DNA of 64,000 nt. Origin: CAYVHB01 sp964450865 (GTDB taxonomy: Bacteria; Bacillota; Clostridia; Saccharofermentanales; UBA5734). Of this stretch, positions 35,415 through 44,428 are shown in pieces. How positions within the stretch are numbered: the stretch's first letter is position 1; every line of letters begins with the position of its first letter. The position numbers and the translations under genes were made by a program. The notes below the pieces were generated by a model. That model did no database searches and was not told where the DNA came from. It worked only from the letters and a program-made list of their open reading frames with translations. The stretch is from assembly GCA_964450865.1 (NCBI GenBank), contig CAYVHB010000002.1:1-64000 (forward strand), read 5' to 3'.

Positions 35415-36401
35415 TCAGGCAGTTGTCCGGGATTGTTTTGCAAGGTCCGGGGCGTGCAGCGTCAGGACCGCGATCTCGGGCCTGGAGAAGAGTCGCAGGG
35501 GAAACAAGACACAACCCAGGCCCTGGGTGATGTAACAATGAATCTGGTGCCAGATAAAGTAACCGCGATGATAGCCGAGCCGGCCGATTTGCTCACGGCG
35601 CAGCAGGAAAAACTCCAGGTGAAAGGGCATCCAGATCTGGCCGCCATGAAAATGGCCGGCCAGCAAAAAGGCGGCCTGGCTGGCCGTCTGAGTAAGCAGG
35701 CTGTCCGGATTATGCGCGACAACAACCCGGCGGGAGGCTGGTACCAGTGGCCGGCGCTTGTCTTTCGCCGCTCTGTCCAGCGTACCGGCCAGATCCGGTG
35801 CCCCCTTGCGCAGGTCCTCAAGACCCGCGAAAGCCCAGGGGTGGCCTTGCTGGCTGTAGACCCAGGCGATATTGTTCTGCAGGACCGTAAATCCTTCCTC
35901 ACGCAGCAGTGCCAGGGTTTCAGGCCGATCATGATTGCCCGGTACGGCCAGCAGGGGAATACCGTGGGACCTGGCCGCCGCGTGGATAGCCCGGAGCCAG
36001 GCCCGGCTGCGCGTCAGCTGTTGCAGCGAGTGGGTCACGTCACCGGCGAAAACAATCACGTCGGCGGGGTGGCTGGCCATGGCCCTGGCCAGCGCGGCGC
36101 CCAGGCGGGCCGGTGAAATCCGCAGCCACTCCGTATGCAGGTCACTGATCAGGATGACTTGCAGACTGCTGTCATCAGCCGGGCCGCCGCCCATGTGGGT
36201 CAGGCGAATACGAAGCAGATAAGGCTCCAGCAAGGCCCAGAGCAGGACGAGCAAGGCCAGTCCGGCCAGGCCCAGACCGATTGCGGGACCAACAGAATGA
36301 ATGGAAGCAGACACATAATCAGTCCCGGCCAGCATGGATCCGGCCGGACAAGCCATTGCGAGTTTGATTCCTTCAAGACTGGTTTCAACATGACTGATCA
36401 C
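35415..36401 (-). CDS. Membrane-anchored metallophosphoesterase (YkuE-like)
   Basis: Calcineurin-type phosphoesterase of 328 residues with one transmembrane segment (about 40-62) and a C-terminal catalytic domain. The five metal-ligand blocks are visible: ISDLHT, FAGDVTH, PGNHDRPE, VVAHNPD and AGHFHGGQIW. Related YkuE-type proteins act on UDP-diacylglucosamine-like or other phosphoesters at the membrane, but the substrate here is not known. Translation starts at GTG 36399-36401 with AGGAG upstream on the minus strand. It is convergent with glgP. Confidence 0.87.
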   Translation of the reverse strand: MISHVETSLEGIKLAMACPAGSMLAGTDYVSASIHSVGPAIGLGLAGLALLVLLWALLEPYLLRIRLTHMGGGPADDSSLQVILISDLHTEWLRISPARLGAALARAMASHPADVIVFAGDVTHSLQQLTRSRAWLRAIHAAARSHGIPLLAVPGNHDRPETLALLREEGFTVLQNNIAWVYSQQGHPWAFAGLEDLRKGAPDLAGTLDRAAKDKRRPLVPASRRVVVAHNPDSLLTQTASQAAFLLAGHFHGGQIWMPFHLEFFLLRREQIGRLGYHRGYFIWHQIHCYITQGLGCVLFPLRLFSRPEIAVLTLHAPDLAKQSRTTA

Positions 36402-36542
36402 AATCTAAAATCTCCTGGCCTGGCTATTTGTGGCCAGCAATAGCCACCAGGCAGTCAACGCTGCCTCGTCCGGGTCGATTCTTCTAGCCCGAGTCGGGGC
36501 GTCCTGACCGGGTGACATGGACCGGCGGCGGTCTGGCGCCGG
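36402..36542. other. Divergent spacer, little recognisable
   Basis: No gene seen. It carries the unrecognised promoter of the metallophosphoesterase gene and GC-rich words (GGCGGCGGTCTGGCGCC) but no clear repeat. Confidence 0.3.
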
Positions 36543-36572
36543 TTGTCAATATCATGAGTAATGGGGTAGAAT
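36543..36572 (+). promoter_or_regulatory. Promoter candidate for the 36761 membrane protein
   Basis: TTGTCA (36543-36548), an 18-nt spacer and TAGAAT (36567-36572). The predicted leader of about 180 nt contains several CCTGTC words (for example 36688, 36708 and 36730) but no recognisable riboswitch. Confidence 0.6.
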
Positions 36573-36760
36573 AAGGCCAATTCATCGGCCAACAGGCCTG
36601 CTTTCCTGATGCCGACTCATTCTTGTGCTGCCTGGACCTGTTCAAGCCCCATGTGGTACGCTTTGTATCCGGCCCGATCATCTTGTGTCCTGTCAGGGAC
36701 GTCCGTTTCCTGTCTGACCCGATTGTATCCTGTCTGTACTGTTTGCAAGGAGGCGATATC

Positions 36761-37390
36761 TTGAAAAGTCAAACCCGAGCCTGGCTGGTTACGCTGATTT
36801 TACTGCTGTCCTGGGGGACGTTGCTGGCGGCCCCTTTTCGCTATTTTGCCGAAATGCTGCGTGACTGGGGCCGGTTCATGGCCGGTCTGACGCCTTTTTC
36901 TGCCGGAACGCAGACCTTGCTGGTGTATCTGTGGATGACTGTGCTGCTGGCTGTTTCACTGGTTCTTGGCCGGGGCCGGCAGACCATTTATCTGGCTGGC
37001 ATTTTTGCCCTGGCGGAGGTGTGCTATCACCTGGTGATCTGCATTCGCAATAACCAATTATACGATGTTTCGCTACCGCTGACTATCGGCCTGGCACTGG
37101 CCTTGCTGTTTTTACTGATCCGCAGCAAATCACCGAGTCTCTGGCTGACTGACTTTTTCGTCTGTGGCCTCGCTGTCTGGCTGCTTTATGACAGCCTGCT
37201 GGCTCAGGCTGTCGCCTGGCTTAAACTGGCCCCGGATGCCCTGGCGCCGATTTTTGTTTTCCCCAAAACCTCGCTGATTGCCAGCCTGCAGGATTTCTGG
37301 CATCTGCCACTGGTAGCCTGGGTAATCGGGATCAGCCTGCTGGCGGTTATCCCGCTTGTTTTTTTGACAGCCGGACGACAGAAAGGCTGA
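36761..37390 (+). CDS. Unknown polytopic membrane protein
   Basis: I do not recognise the family. With a TTG start at 36761 (AAGGAGG at 36747-36753, 7 nt away) the product has 209 residues and about six hydrophobic segments: residues 10-27, 45-65, 70-90, 97-117, 124-144 and 180-203. It contains few charged residues apart from short loops. The frame extends upstream to 36623, but that part would be cysteine-rich and without a ribosome site. ligA follows about 70 bp downstream on the same strand; no functional link is evident. Confidence 0.7.
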   Translation: MKSQTRAWLVTLILLLSWGTLLAAPFRYFAEMLRDWGRFMAGLTPFSAGTQTLLVYLWMTVLLAVSLVLGRGRQTIYLAGIFALAEVCYHLVICIRNNQLYDVSLPLTIGLALALLFLLIRSKSPSLWLTDFFVCGLAVWLLYDSLLAQAVAWLKLAPDALAPIFVFPKTSLIASLQDFWHLPLVAWVIGISLLAVIPLVFLTAGRQKG

Positions 37391-37462
37391 GAATTTATCA
37401 GGCTGCAGTGGCCAGCCGGATGAGACAAAGACAAGTCAGGCGAAAGGAAAGGCATATCGCGC

Positions 37463-39475
37463 ATGAATCAGAACACCGATGAGGTTGCCCGCCAGATCCG
37501 GGAGTTGCGGGCGGAAATCGACTATCACAACAGGCGCTATTATGATGAGGATGCGCCGGAAATAACCGATACTGCCTATGACCAGCTGATGCAGCGCCTG
37601 CGCCTGCTGGAAGCAGCCTGGCCGGAGCTGGCCGCGGCTGATTCGCCCAGCCAGCGGGTCGGCGGCCATATACGCAAGACGTTGCCGGCTGTCCCGCACC
37701 GCGTACCGATGCTCAGCCTGCAGGACGTCTTCAGCAAGCAGGATGTCGATGACTTTGTAGAACGGATCCGGCAGGCGGTCCCGGATACCGGACTGGTTGT
37801 TGAACGCAAGATCGATGGCCTGTCGGTGACGCTGCGATATCAGCATGGCCGGCTGGTCCAGGGACTGACCCGCGGTGACGGCGAGACCGGGGAGGATGTG
37901 ACAGCCAATCTGCGGATGATCGCTGGCCTGCCCCAGGTCTTGCCGCAGGCCATCCCGGACCTGGAGGTCCGCGGTGAAGTATATATGCCGCTGGCATCCT
38001 TTGAAAAAGTCAATGCCCGCCAGGAGGAAACCGGCGGCAAGATTTTTGCCAACCCACGCAATTGCGCAGCTGGAACGCTGCGCCAGCTTGATCCGGCCGT
38101 GGTTCGCGAACGGGAACTGGCTATCTTTATTTTCAATCTGCAGCTGGCTGACGGCATCAGCCTGACCAGTCATGCCGGGACCCTGGCCTGGCTGGCTGGC
38201 CTGGGCTTCCCGGTCAGTCCGGACTGGCAGCTTTGCCAGCAGTCCGCCGAGGTCTGGGCCGTGATCGAGACCATCGGCGCCCGACGCTTTGCGATGCCCT
38301 ATGGCATTGATGGTGCTGTCGTCAAGGTTGACAGCCTGGCGGCACGCGAGCAACTGGGCAGTACCAGCAAGGTGCCGCGCTGGGCGATCGCCTATAAATA
38401 CCCGCCCGAACAGAAGGAAACGCGTCTGCTCGATATTGTCGTGCAGGTCGGGCGCACCGGCCGCCTGACTCCCATGGCGATCTTCGCGCCGGTCCAGCTG
38501 GCCGGTACAACGGTCAGCCGGGCAACGCTGCACAATCAGGACTACATCAGCCAGCTCGATGTCCGTGTCGGCGATATCATCCTGGTCCAGAAATCTGGCG
38601 ACATCATACCGGCGGTGCTGGCCGCGCGCCATGATCTGCGCACCGGTTCCCTGCCACACTATCAGCTGCCGACGCATTGCCCGGTCTGCGGGGCGCCGGC
38701 TGAGCGCGAAGCCGACGGGGCTGACTTGCGTTGCACCGGCACGGACTGTCCGGCGCAGCTGGCCCGCCACCTGCTCTATTTTGCCTCTAAGGATGCCATG
38801 AACATTGACGGCCTGGGTCCGGCCATGGTCGAGACGCTGATGCAGGCCGGCTTTCTGCAAGGCCTTGCTGATCTGTATGACCTGCCGGCCCGCAAGGCTG
38901 AGCTGCTGGCCCATCCGGCTTTTGCCACTCGCGAAAAAACAATCAGCAAGCTGCTCGAGGCGATCGAGGCCTCGCGCAGCAATCCGCTGGACCGGCTGCT
39001 GACTGGCCTGGGTATTCGCAATATTGGCCGTCAGGCCGCCAGGGTTCTCGCTGAGCAATATGCCGACATGGATACCCTGATGCAGGCATCGCCTCTGGAA
39101 TTGATGAGCCTGCCTGATTTTGGCAGCGTCAGTGCCCAGGCCGTAGCCGACTTTTTTGCCCAGCCCCAGACCCGGCAGCTCATTGCCCGGCTGGCTGCGG
39201 CTGGCCTGAATCTGCAGGGCACCCGGCCAGCCGGCCCGGTTGCCAGACCCCTGGCCGGCCAGACTTTTGTGCTCACTGGTACGCTGCCGAACCTGGGCCG
39301 TGATGAAGCCACGCGCCGGATTGAAGCGGCCGGCGGCAAGGTTTCCAGCAGTGTTTCCCGCAAGACCACCTATGTCGTCGCCGGTGAAGAAGCCGGCAGT
39401 AAACTGGCCAGGGCCCGGGGGCTGGGCGTTCCGGTCATTGATGAAACGCAGCTGCTGGCTTTGCTGGCTGAATAA
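37463..39475 (+). CDS. ligA: NAD-dependent DNA ligase
   Basis: Seals nicks with NAD+ as cofactor, essential in replication and repair. The 670-residue protein has the full LigA order: Ia domain (YHNRRYYDEDAPEITDTAYD), adenylation domain with the nucleophile Lys116 in ERKIDGLS, OB fold, a four-cysteine zinc finger (HCPVCGAPAEREADGADLRCTGTDCPAQ region, read in two pieces), helix-hairpin-helix repeats (LGIRNIGRQAARVLAEQY) and a C-terminal BRCT domain (FVLTGTLPNLGRDEATRRIE). GAAAGGAAAGG precedes ATG 37463. Confidence 0.97.
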   Translation: MNQNTDEVARQIRELRAEIDYHNRRYYDEDAPEITDTAYDQLMQRLRLLEAAWPELAAADSPSQRVGGHIRKTLPAVPHRVPMLSLQDVFSKQDVDDFVERIRQAVPDTGLVVERKIDGLSVTLRYQHGRLVQGLTRGDGETGEDVTANLRMIAGLPQVLPQAIPDLEVRGEVYMPLASFEKVNARQEETGGKIFANPRNCAAGTLRQLDPAVVRERELAIFIFNLQLADGISLTSHAGTLAWLAGLGFPVSPDWQLCQQSAEVWAVIETIGARRFAMPYGIDGAVVKVDSLAAREQLGSTSKVPRWAIAYKYPPEQKETRLLDIVVQVGRTGRLTPMAIFAPVQLAGTTVSRATLHNQDYISQLDVRVGDIILVQKSGDIIPAVLAARHDLRTGSLPHYQLPTHCPVCGAPAEREADGADLRCTGTDCPAQLARHLLYFASKDAMNIDGLGPAMVETLMQAGFLQGLADLYDLPARKAELLAHPAFATREKTISKLLEAIEASRSNPLDRLLTGLGIRNIGRQAARVLAEQYADMDTLMQASPLELMSLPDFGSVSAQAVADFFAQPQTRQLIARLAAAGLNLQGTRPAGPVARPLAGQTFVLTGTLPNLGRDEATRRIEAAGGKVSSSVSRKTTYVVAGEEAGSKLARARGLGVPVIDETQLLALLAE

Positions 39476-39513
39476 CAAGCCGGGCGATTGATCGCCGTCA
39501 GGGGGGATGGGCC

Positions 39514-40854
39514 ATGGATCGCGTCATCATCATGGGGGCCGCTGGCCGTGACTTTCATAATTTCAACGTCTGCTATCGGGATAATCCGGCCAGCCGGGTG
39601 GTTGCTTTTACAGCTACCCAGATTCCAGGCATTGCCAACCGCGTCTATCCGGCCGAACTGGCCGGTCCGGCTTATCCGCAGGGCATACCGATCTACAGCG
39701 AAACCGAATTGCCGCGCCTGATCCGGGAGCTGGCTGCCGACCAGGTTGTTTTTGCTTACAGTGATGTTTCGCATGACGATGTGATGCACATCGCCTCGCT
39801 GGTTCTGGCTTGTGGGGCTGACTTTTGCCTGCTTGGACCGCGCCGGACCCTGTTGCGGGCGCGCTGTCCGGTCATAGCTGTAACAGCCGTGCGCACCGGC
39901 AGCGGTAAGAGCCAGACAACCCGTTATGTCGGACAAATGCTGCAGGCTGCCGGCAAGCGGGTAGTCGTGGTCCGCCACCCGATGCCTTATGGCGACCTTG
40001 CCACCCAGCGCATCCAGCGGTTCGCTACCCTGGCCGACCTGGAACGCCACCCTTGTACGATCGAAGAACGTGAAGAATACGAGCCCCATCTGGAGGCCGG
40101 CCTGATTGTCTATGCCGGCATTGATTATGAGGCGATTCTGCGCCAGGCGCAAACTGAGGCTGATATCATTCTCTGGGATGGCGGGAATAATGACTTTCCA
40201 TTTTATCGGCCGGACCTGCATATCGTTGTCGTTGATCCCCACCGGGCAGGTGATGAAATCCACTACCATCCGGGCGAGACCAATCTGCGGATGGCCGACG
40301 TGATCATCGTCAATAAAGTTGACTCGGCTGAGCCGGCGAAGGTCGAGGCAGTCCAGGCGACCCTGGCTGCCTATAATCCCCGGGCGGCTGTAATCCTGGC
40401 CAATTCCCGGATCACGGTCGATTCGCCAGAACGGATCATTGGCCGGAAGGTACTGGTTGTCGAGGACGGGCCGACCCTGACCCATGGCCAGATGACCTAC
40501 GGGGCCGGCGTGATCGCGGCCCGCCGGCTGGAAGCCCGTGAACTGGCTGATCCCCGGCCATATGCTGTTGGCAGCATCGCCGATACTTACAGACAATGGC
40601 CGCAGATCTCACACCTGGTGCCAGCCATGGGCTATAGCGGCAGCCAGATCGCGGATCTGGAACAGACGATCAACGCGACACCGGCCGACCTGGTCCTGTT
40701 CGGAACACCGATCGATCTGTGCCGCTTCATGACGATCAACAAACCGGCCGTCCGCGTCCGATATCATCTTGAGGAAATCCATCCACAGCTGGCTTACTGG
40801 CTGCAACCCTACCTGCAGTCCGGCGAGAGCCAGCCAGCGACGGAGATTTCGTAA
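39514..40854 (+). CDS. Cyclic 2,3-diphosphoglycerate synthetase-like P-loop protein
   Basis: A 446-residue protein resembling the archaeal cyclic 2,3-diphosphoglycerate synthetase family and its bacterial homologues, often annotated only as GTPases. The N-terminus is Rossmann-like (MDRVIIMGAAGRDFHNFN), followed by a P-loop VTAVRTGSGKSQTTRYVG (about 127-143) and VIIVNKVDSAEP. In thermophilic methanogens the enzyme makes a compatible solute from 2,3-diphosphoglycerate and ATP; in a mesophilic fermenter the product and purpose are unknown. An HAD phosphatase gene follows 19 bp downstream, with AAAGGAGAG, so the pair is probably co-transcribed and may act on related phosphorylated metabolites. 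Confidence 0.8.
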   Translation: MDRVIIMGAAGRDFHNFNVCYRDNPASRVVAFTATQIPGIANRVYPAELAGPAYPQGIPIYSETELPRLIRELAADQVVFAYSDVSHDDVMHIASLVLACGADFCLLGPRRTLLRARCPVIAVTAVRTGSGKSQTTRYVGQMLQAAGKRVVVVRHPMPYGDLATQRIQRFATLADLERHPCTIEEREEYEPHLEAGLIVYAGIDYEAILRQAQTEADIILWDGGNNDFPFYRPDLHIVVVDPHRAGDEIHYHPGETNLRMADVIIVNKVDSAEPAKVEAVQATLAAYNPRAAVILANSRITVDSPERIIGRKVLVVEDGPTLTHGQMTYGAGVIAARRLEARELADPRPYAVGSIADTYRQWPQISHLVPAMGYSGSQIADLEQTINATPADLVLFGTPIDLCRFMTINKPAVRVRYHLEEIHPQLAYWLQPYLQSGESQPATEIS

Positions 40855-40873
40855 TGAAAAAAAGGAGAGACCT

Positions 40874-41707
40874 ATGTTTTATACCAGGCGTGCCCCGCAG
40901 GATTTGCAGGCAATACGCTGCTATCTGCTGGATATGGACGGCACCGTTTCACTCGGCGAAGAAGCTTTGCCAGGGGCAGCCGCTTTTTTTGCTGCCCTGG
41001 CAGCCGGTGGCCAGGATTTTATTTTCCTGACCAATAATTCGTCGCATCGGGCCGATTATTATGTGCAGCGCATGCAGCGGCTGGGGTTTCCGGTCGACCG
41101 GACGCGGATGCTGACGTCCACGGATGCCCTGATTCTGTATCTGCGACAAAGCAGACCCACCGGCCAGCCCTTGCGCCTTTATGCGGTCGGAACGCCAGAT
41201 TTTGAAGCTGAACTGCTGGCAGCCGGCCTTGAACTGGTTAGCGAACGAGAACAGCCGATCGATTTCGTTGTCGTCGGATTTGATACCACCTTGACCTACC
41301 AGAAACTGGATATCGCCTGTGACTATATCCGGCAGGGCATTCCCTGGGTTGCGGCCAATCCGGATCGGGTCTGTCCCCTGGCCAATGGCCGGGTCATGCC
41401 TGACTGCGGAGCCCTGATCGCTTGTCTGCAAGCCTGTACGGAACGGCCACCCTTGCGGATCATTGGCAAGCCCGAAACAGCAATGGTTGAGATGGTCCTG
41501 GCCAGCCGCCCCTGGCAGCGCAATGAACTGGCCATGGTCGGTGACAGGATCTATACGGACCTGGCCCTGGCTGGCAACAGCGGCATCATGGGCATTGCCG
41601 TGCTGTCCGGCGAGGCGACGCTGGCCGAAATCAGGACCAGCGGCCTGGATCCGGCATATATTATTGATGGCATCGGTGATCTGGTGCCCTGGCTGGGCCC
41701 GGCTTAA
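40874..41707 (+). CDS. HAD-IIA family sugar/nucleotide phosphatase (NagD/PGP-like)
   Basis: A 277-residue HAD hydrolase. Motif I is LLDMDGTVS with the nucleophile Asp, the HAD-IIA signature FLTNNSSHRADYY follows, and the C-terminal motifs are GKPETAMVEM and MVGDRIYTDLALA. Members dephosphorylate small phosphometabolites such as p-nitrophenyl phosphate, UMP or 2-phosphoglycolate. ATG 40874 has AAAGGAGAG upstream. Its 3' end overlaps the stop of the convergent DtxR-type gene by 4 bp. Confidence 0.88.
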   Translation: MFYTRRAPQDLQAIRCYLLDMDGTVSLGEEALPGAAAFFAALAAGGQDFIFLTNNSSHRADYYVQRMQRLGFPVDRTRMLTSTDALILYLRQSRPTGQPLRLYAVGTPDFEAELLAAGLELVSEREQPIDFVVVGFDTTLTYQKLDIACDYIRQGIPWVAANPDRVCPLANGRVMPDCGALIACLQACTERPPLRIIGKPETAMVEMVLASRPWQRNELAMVGDRIYTDLALAGNSGIMGIAVLSGEATLAEIRTSGLDPAYIIDGIGDLVPWLGPA

Positions 41708-42081
41708 AGAACCTTTTCCAGGTAGGTCAGCCATTTGACCCGGGTTTCCTCGCTGATGGCATGCTCCATCCGGCAGGCGTCCCGTTCGGCTGTAGCCTCC
41801 GCAATGCCCAGAACCTCGACCAGAAAGCGCTTCAGCATCATATGGCGGCGCAAGACCGCCTCAGCCTGTTGCCGGCCTGTCGCGGTCAGCTGGATCTGGC
41901 CATAATGAGCGTGATCAATCAGGCCGGCATCCCGCAGCAGGTTCATGGCCTTGTTGACGCTGGCTTTCGATACATGCAGATGTCCGGCAATGTCGACGGA
42001 GCGGACCGCCTGGCCGGTACCGCCAATTTCCAGGATTGTTTCAAGATAATCTTCCGCAGAAGCTGACAGATGTCTGGTCAT
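41704..42081 (-). CDS. DtxR/MntR-family metal-dependent regulator
   Basis: A 125-residue transcription factor: N-terminal winged helix (SAEDYLETILEI, RSVDIAGHLHVSKASVNKAMNLLRDAGLIDH) and a metal-binding dimerisation domain (TGRQQAEAVLRRHMMLKRFLVEVLG, then ACRMEHAISEET with the typical Cys/Met-Glu-His ligands). It lacks the SH3 domain of full DtxR, like MntR. As the last gene of the minus-strand feo unit it is the obvious candidate to repress iron uptake when Fe2+ or Mn2+ is sufficient. Candidate sites are listed at 44756-44771 and 44785-44799. Confidence 0.88.
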   Translation of the reverse strand: MTRHLSASAEDYLETILEIGGTGQAVRSVDIAGHLHVSKASVNKAMNLLRDAGLIDHAHYGQIQLTATGRQQAEAVLRRHMMLKRFLVEVLGIAEATAERDACRMEHAISEETRVKWLTYLEKVL

Positions 42082-42106
42082 ACACGCTTAATCGTCACTT
42101 TCACGT

Positions 42107-42502
42107 TTAATCATCACGATGCCGGCCGGGCTGGCCTGGTTTCGGGCGGGCCGCTGGCTGGCATCGATAATAGGACGGACAACCCGGGCAGCTGGCGCAG
42201 CCGGAAGATCGCGAATACCCGGTCGAATGGGCAGCAGCCGGCCATTCCTTTGCCTTGTCTGCGCCTGCACCTTGCCGGGAGCTTGCCCCGGGCTGGCAAT
42301 CATGGGGCGAGGCCTGATTGCCAGCTGGACCGGCTGGTCCGCAACCAGTTTGCGATGCACATGAACAGCCTGTTTGCCGGCGGCCTGAATGGCCGGACTT
42401 CAGCCAGTTCCGGATCATCAGGCCGACATGCCAGGCGAAAATACCAAGGACCAGGCTGACAGCCAGCCACGGGGTCCATTCAATCCAACGGGACATATCC
42501 AT
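42107..42502 (-). CDS. FeoB-associated Cys-rich membrane protein with long tail
   Basis: A 131-residue protein with one N-terminal transmembrane segment (about 11-32, WLAVSLVLGIFAWHVGLMI) followed by a basic, cysteine-containing segment (SGRRQTGCSCASQTGCG), as in the small FeoB-associated membrane proteins that accompany clostridial feoB. Those are usually 40-70 residues; here a Pro/Ala/Ser/Gly-rich tail with a second cluster (GCASCPGCPSYYRC) doubles the length. ATG 42500-42502 has GGAGAG upstream. It lies 24 bp after feoB and 25 bp before the regulator, inside the feo operon. A role in Fe2+ handling at the membrane is inferred. Confidence 0.75.
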   Translation of the reverse strand: MDMSRWIEWTPWLAVSLVLGIFAWHVGLMIRNWLKSGHSGRRQTGCSCASQTGCGPAGPAGNQASPHDCQPGASSRQGAGADKAKEWPAAAHSTGYSRSSGCASCPGCPSYYRCQPAARPKPGQPGRHRDD

Positions 42503-42526
42503 TTTCTCTCCATTATAGATAAATTG

Positions 42527-44419
42527 TCAGCTGAGGCCAAGCAGGCGGCCTCCCTGCCAGACAAGCCAGGCAAATCCATAAGCGACCGCTATCTGATAAG
42601 CCATCGTCAATATTGTCCAGCGCCAGCTGCGCAATTCGCGGTGCATGGCTCCCAGGGCTGCTACACAGGGCGTGTAAAGCAGGGTAAAGGTCATGAAGGC
42701 ATAGGCTGACAAAGGGGTGAAGGCGGACAGCAGCTGAGCCGGCGTGTAGAGGATATTCAGTGATGCTACAACTGTTTCCTTGGCAATCAGGCCGGTCAGC
42801 AGGGCTACACTGGCCTGCCAGGAACCAAAGCCCAGGGGCTGCAGCAGGGGTGCCAGCAGATTGCCCAGCTGGCCGAAGATGCTGCGGGCACTGTCGCTGA
42901 CCGGTTGCAGGGCCAGGCTGAAATGCTGGAAGAACCAGATGATAACGGTCATGGTAAAGATCAATGTCCCGGCCCGTACGCAGAAATCGCGGACTTTGTC
43001 CCAGATATGCAGCCAAAGCGACTTGGCATCGGGCAGCCGGTAGGGCGGCAGCTCCAGCAGAAATGTCGAGTCCTGCCCGCGCAGCACGGTCTTGCCCAGC
43101 AGCAGAGCCGAAAGAAAGGCAATCAGGATGCCCAGCAGATACATGGAAAAAGTAACCAGGCCCTTGTTGGCTGTAAAGAAGATTGCCGTGAAAAAGGCAT
43201 AGATTGGCATGCGGGCCCCGCAGGACATGAATGGCGTGATCATGATCGTCAGGCGCCGGTCCCGTTCATTTTCCAGCCCGCGCGCAGCCATGATTGCAGG
43301 CACTGTGCAGCCAAAACCCATCAGCATGGGTATGAAGCTGCGGCCGGACAATCCCATTTTCTGGAAAATCCGGTCGACAATAAAGGCTGCCCGCGCCATA
43401 TAGCCGGTATCCTCCAGCAAGCTCAGGAATAAAAACAGCAAGGTAATCTGGGGCAGGAATGTCAGTATGCCGCCGACACCGGCGATGATGCCCTCAACCA
43501 GAAGAGAATAGATCCATTCTGGCGCCCTGGCCGCGATTAACCACTGGCTGACCAGGCCACTGAGCCAGTCCGTGAAAAAGAAATCGAGCCAGGTGGTCAG
43601 GCGGCCACCCAGATTTTCGTGAAAGGTGATCTGGAACACGATGAACATGATCAGCAGGAAGATCGGCAAAGCCCAGATCCGGTGAGTCAGTACCCGGTCG
43701 ATGCGGTCCGATGGGGTGAGCGCTTCGGGCGGATGACTGTGTACCAGCACAGCCGCATGAATAGCCGCCGCTTCCAGGAACATGGCCTGGGTTTCCTCGT
43801 CACTTTCCGGGACATAATCCGACGGCAGGTCGGCCATGGTAGCTGGCTGTTCAGGACGATGATCATCCTCAGCCTGCCGGGGAGATTCTGACAGGATATG
43901 GTGGTGCTGCCCTTTCTGGTGACCGGCCTGGATCGCCAGAGCGATGACATGCGCCAGCAACGATTCGATCCCCTCGTTCTTTTTAGCCGAAATGGGTAAA
44001 ACTGGCAGCTCAAGCAACCCGGACAGCCGGGCCACATCCAGCTGGTCGCCATGACGGATGACCTCATCCATCATGTTCAGTGCCACCAGCATGGGCCGTC
44101 CCAGTTTCTTGAGCTGCAGTGTGAAGTACAGATTGCGTTCGAGGTTGGTAGCATCAATAATATTGACCAGCACGTCCGGCTGGTCTTCGAGTATGTAATT
44201 GCGGGTGACAATTTCCTCGAGCGAAAAAGGGGCCAGGGAATAGATGCCCGGCAGGTCAACGACGGTAATCCGGTCGGATCCATGGCGAATCACGCCAACC
44301 TTTTTTTCGACTGTTACGCCCGGCCAGTTGCCTGTCGTCTGCCTGGTCCCCGTCAGCCGGTTGAACAAAGTCGTCTTGCCGCTGTTGGGATTGCCGGCCA
44401 ATGCAATATGGATGTTCAT
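42527..44419 (-). CDS. feoB: Ferrous iron transporter FeoB
   Basis: GTP-driven Fe2+ uptake protein of the inner membrane, 630 residues. The N-terminal G domain has GNPNSGKTTLFNRLTG (residues 9-24), the T-x-G-N-W-P-G switch, DLPGIYSL and NMMDE; a GDI-like helical part follows, with a polar stretch (about 165-205). The membrane domain has two Gate motifs (VPAIMAARGLENERDRR and FMSCGARMPIYAFF) and the later conserved Cys in LYTPCVAALGAMHREL. feoA lies 9 bp upstream and the Cys-rich protein 24 bp downstream. Full length for the Firmicute type. Confidence 0.96.
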   Translation of the reverse strand: MNIHIALAGNPNSGKTTLFNRLTGTRQTTGNWPGVTVEKKVGVIRHGSDRITVVDLPGIYSLAPFSLEEIVTRNYILEDQPDVLVNIIDATNLERNLYFTLQLKKLGRPMLVALNMMDEVIRHGDQLDVARLSGLLELPVLPISAKKNEGIESLLAHVIALAIQAGHQKGQHHHILSESPRQAEDDHRPEQPATMADLPSDYVPESDEETQAMFLEAAAIHAAVLVHSHPPEALTPSDRIDRVLTHRIWALPIFLLIMFIVFQITFHENLGGRLTTWLDFFFTDWLSGLVSQWLIAARAPEWIYSLLVEGIIAGVGGILTFLPQITLLFLFLSLLEDTGYMARAAFIVDRIFQKMGLSGRSFIPMLMGFGCTVPAIMAARGLENERDRRLTIMITPFMSCGARMPIYAFFTAIFFTANKGLVTFSMYLLGILIAFLSALLLGKTVLRGQDSTFLLELPPYRLPDAKSLWLHIWDKVRDFCVRAGTLIFTMTVIIWFFQHFSLALQPVSDSARSIFGQLGNLLAPLLQPLGFGSWQASVALLTGLIAKETVVASLNILYTPAQLLSAFTPLSAYAFMTFTLLYTPCVAALGAMHRELRSWRWTILTMAYQIAVAYGFAWLVWQGGRLLGLS

Positions 44420-44428
44420 GGAAATACC

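Noticed and set aside
37436..39478. 680-codon open frame antisense to ligA
   Set aside because: Exact antisense shadow of ligA; composition (Gln, Arg, Gly, His rich) is typical of reverse-complement frames.
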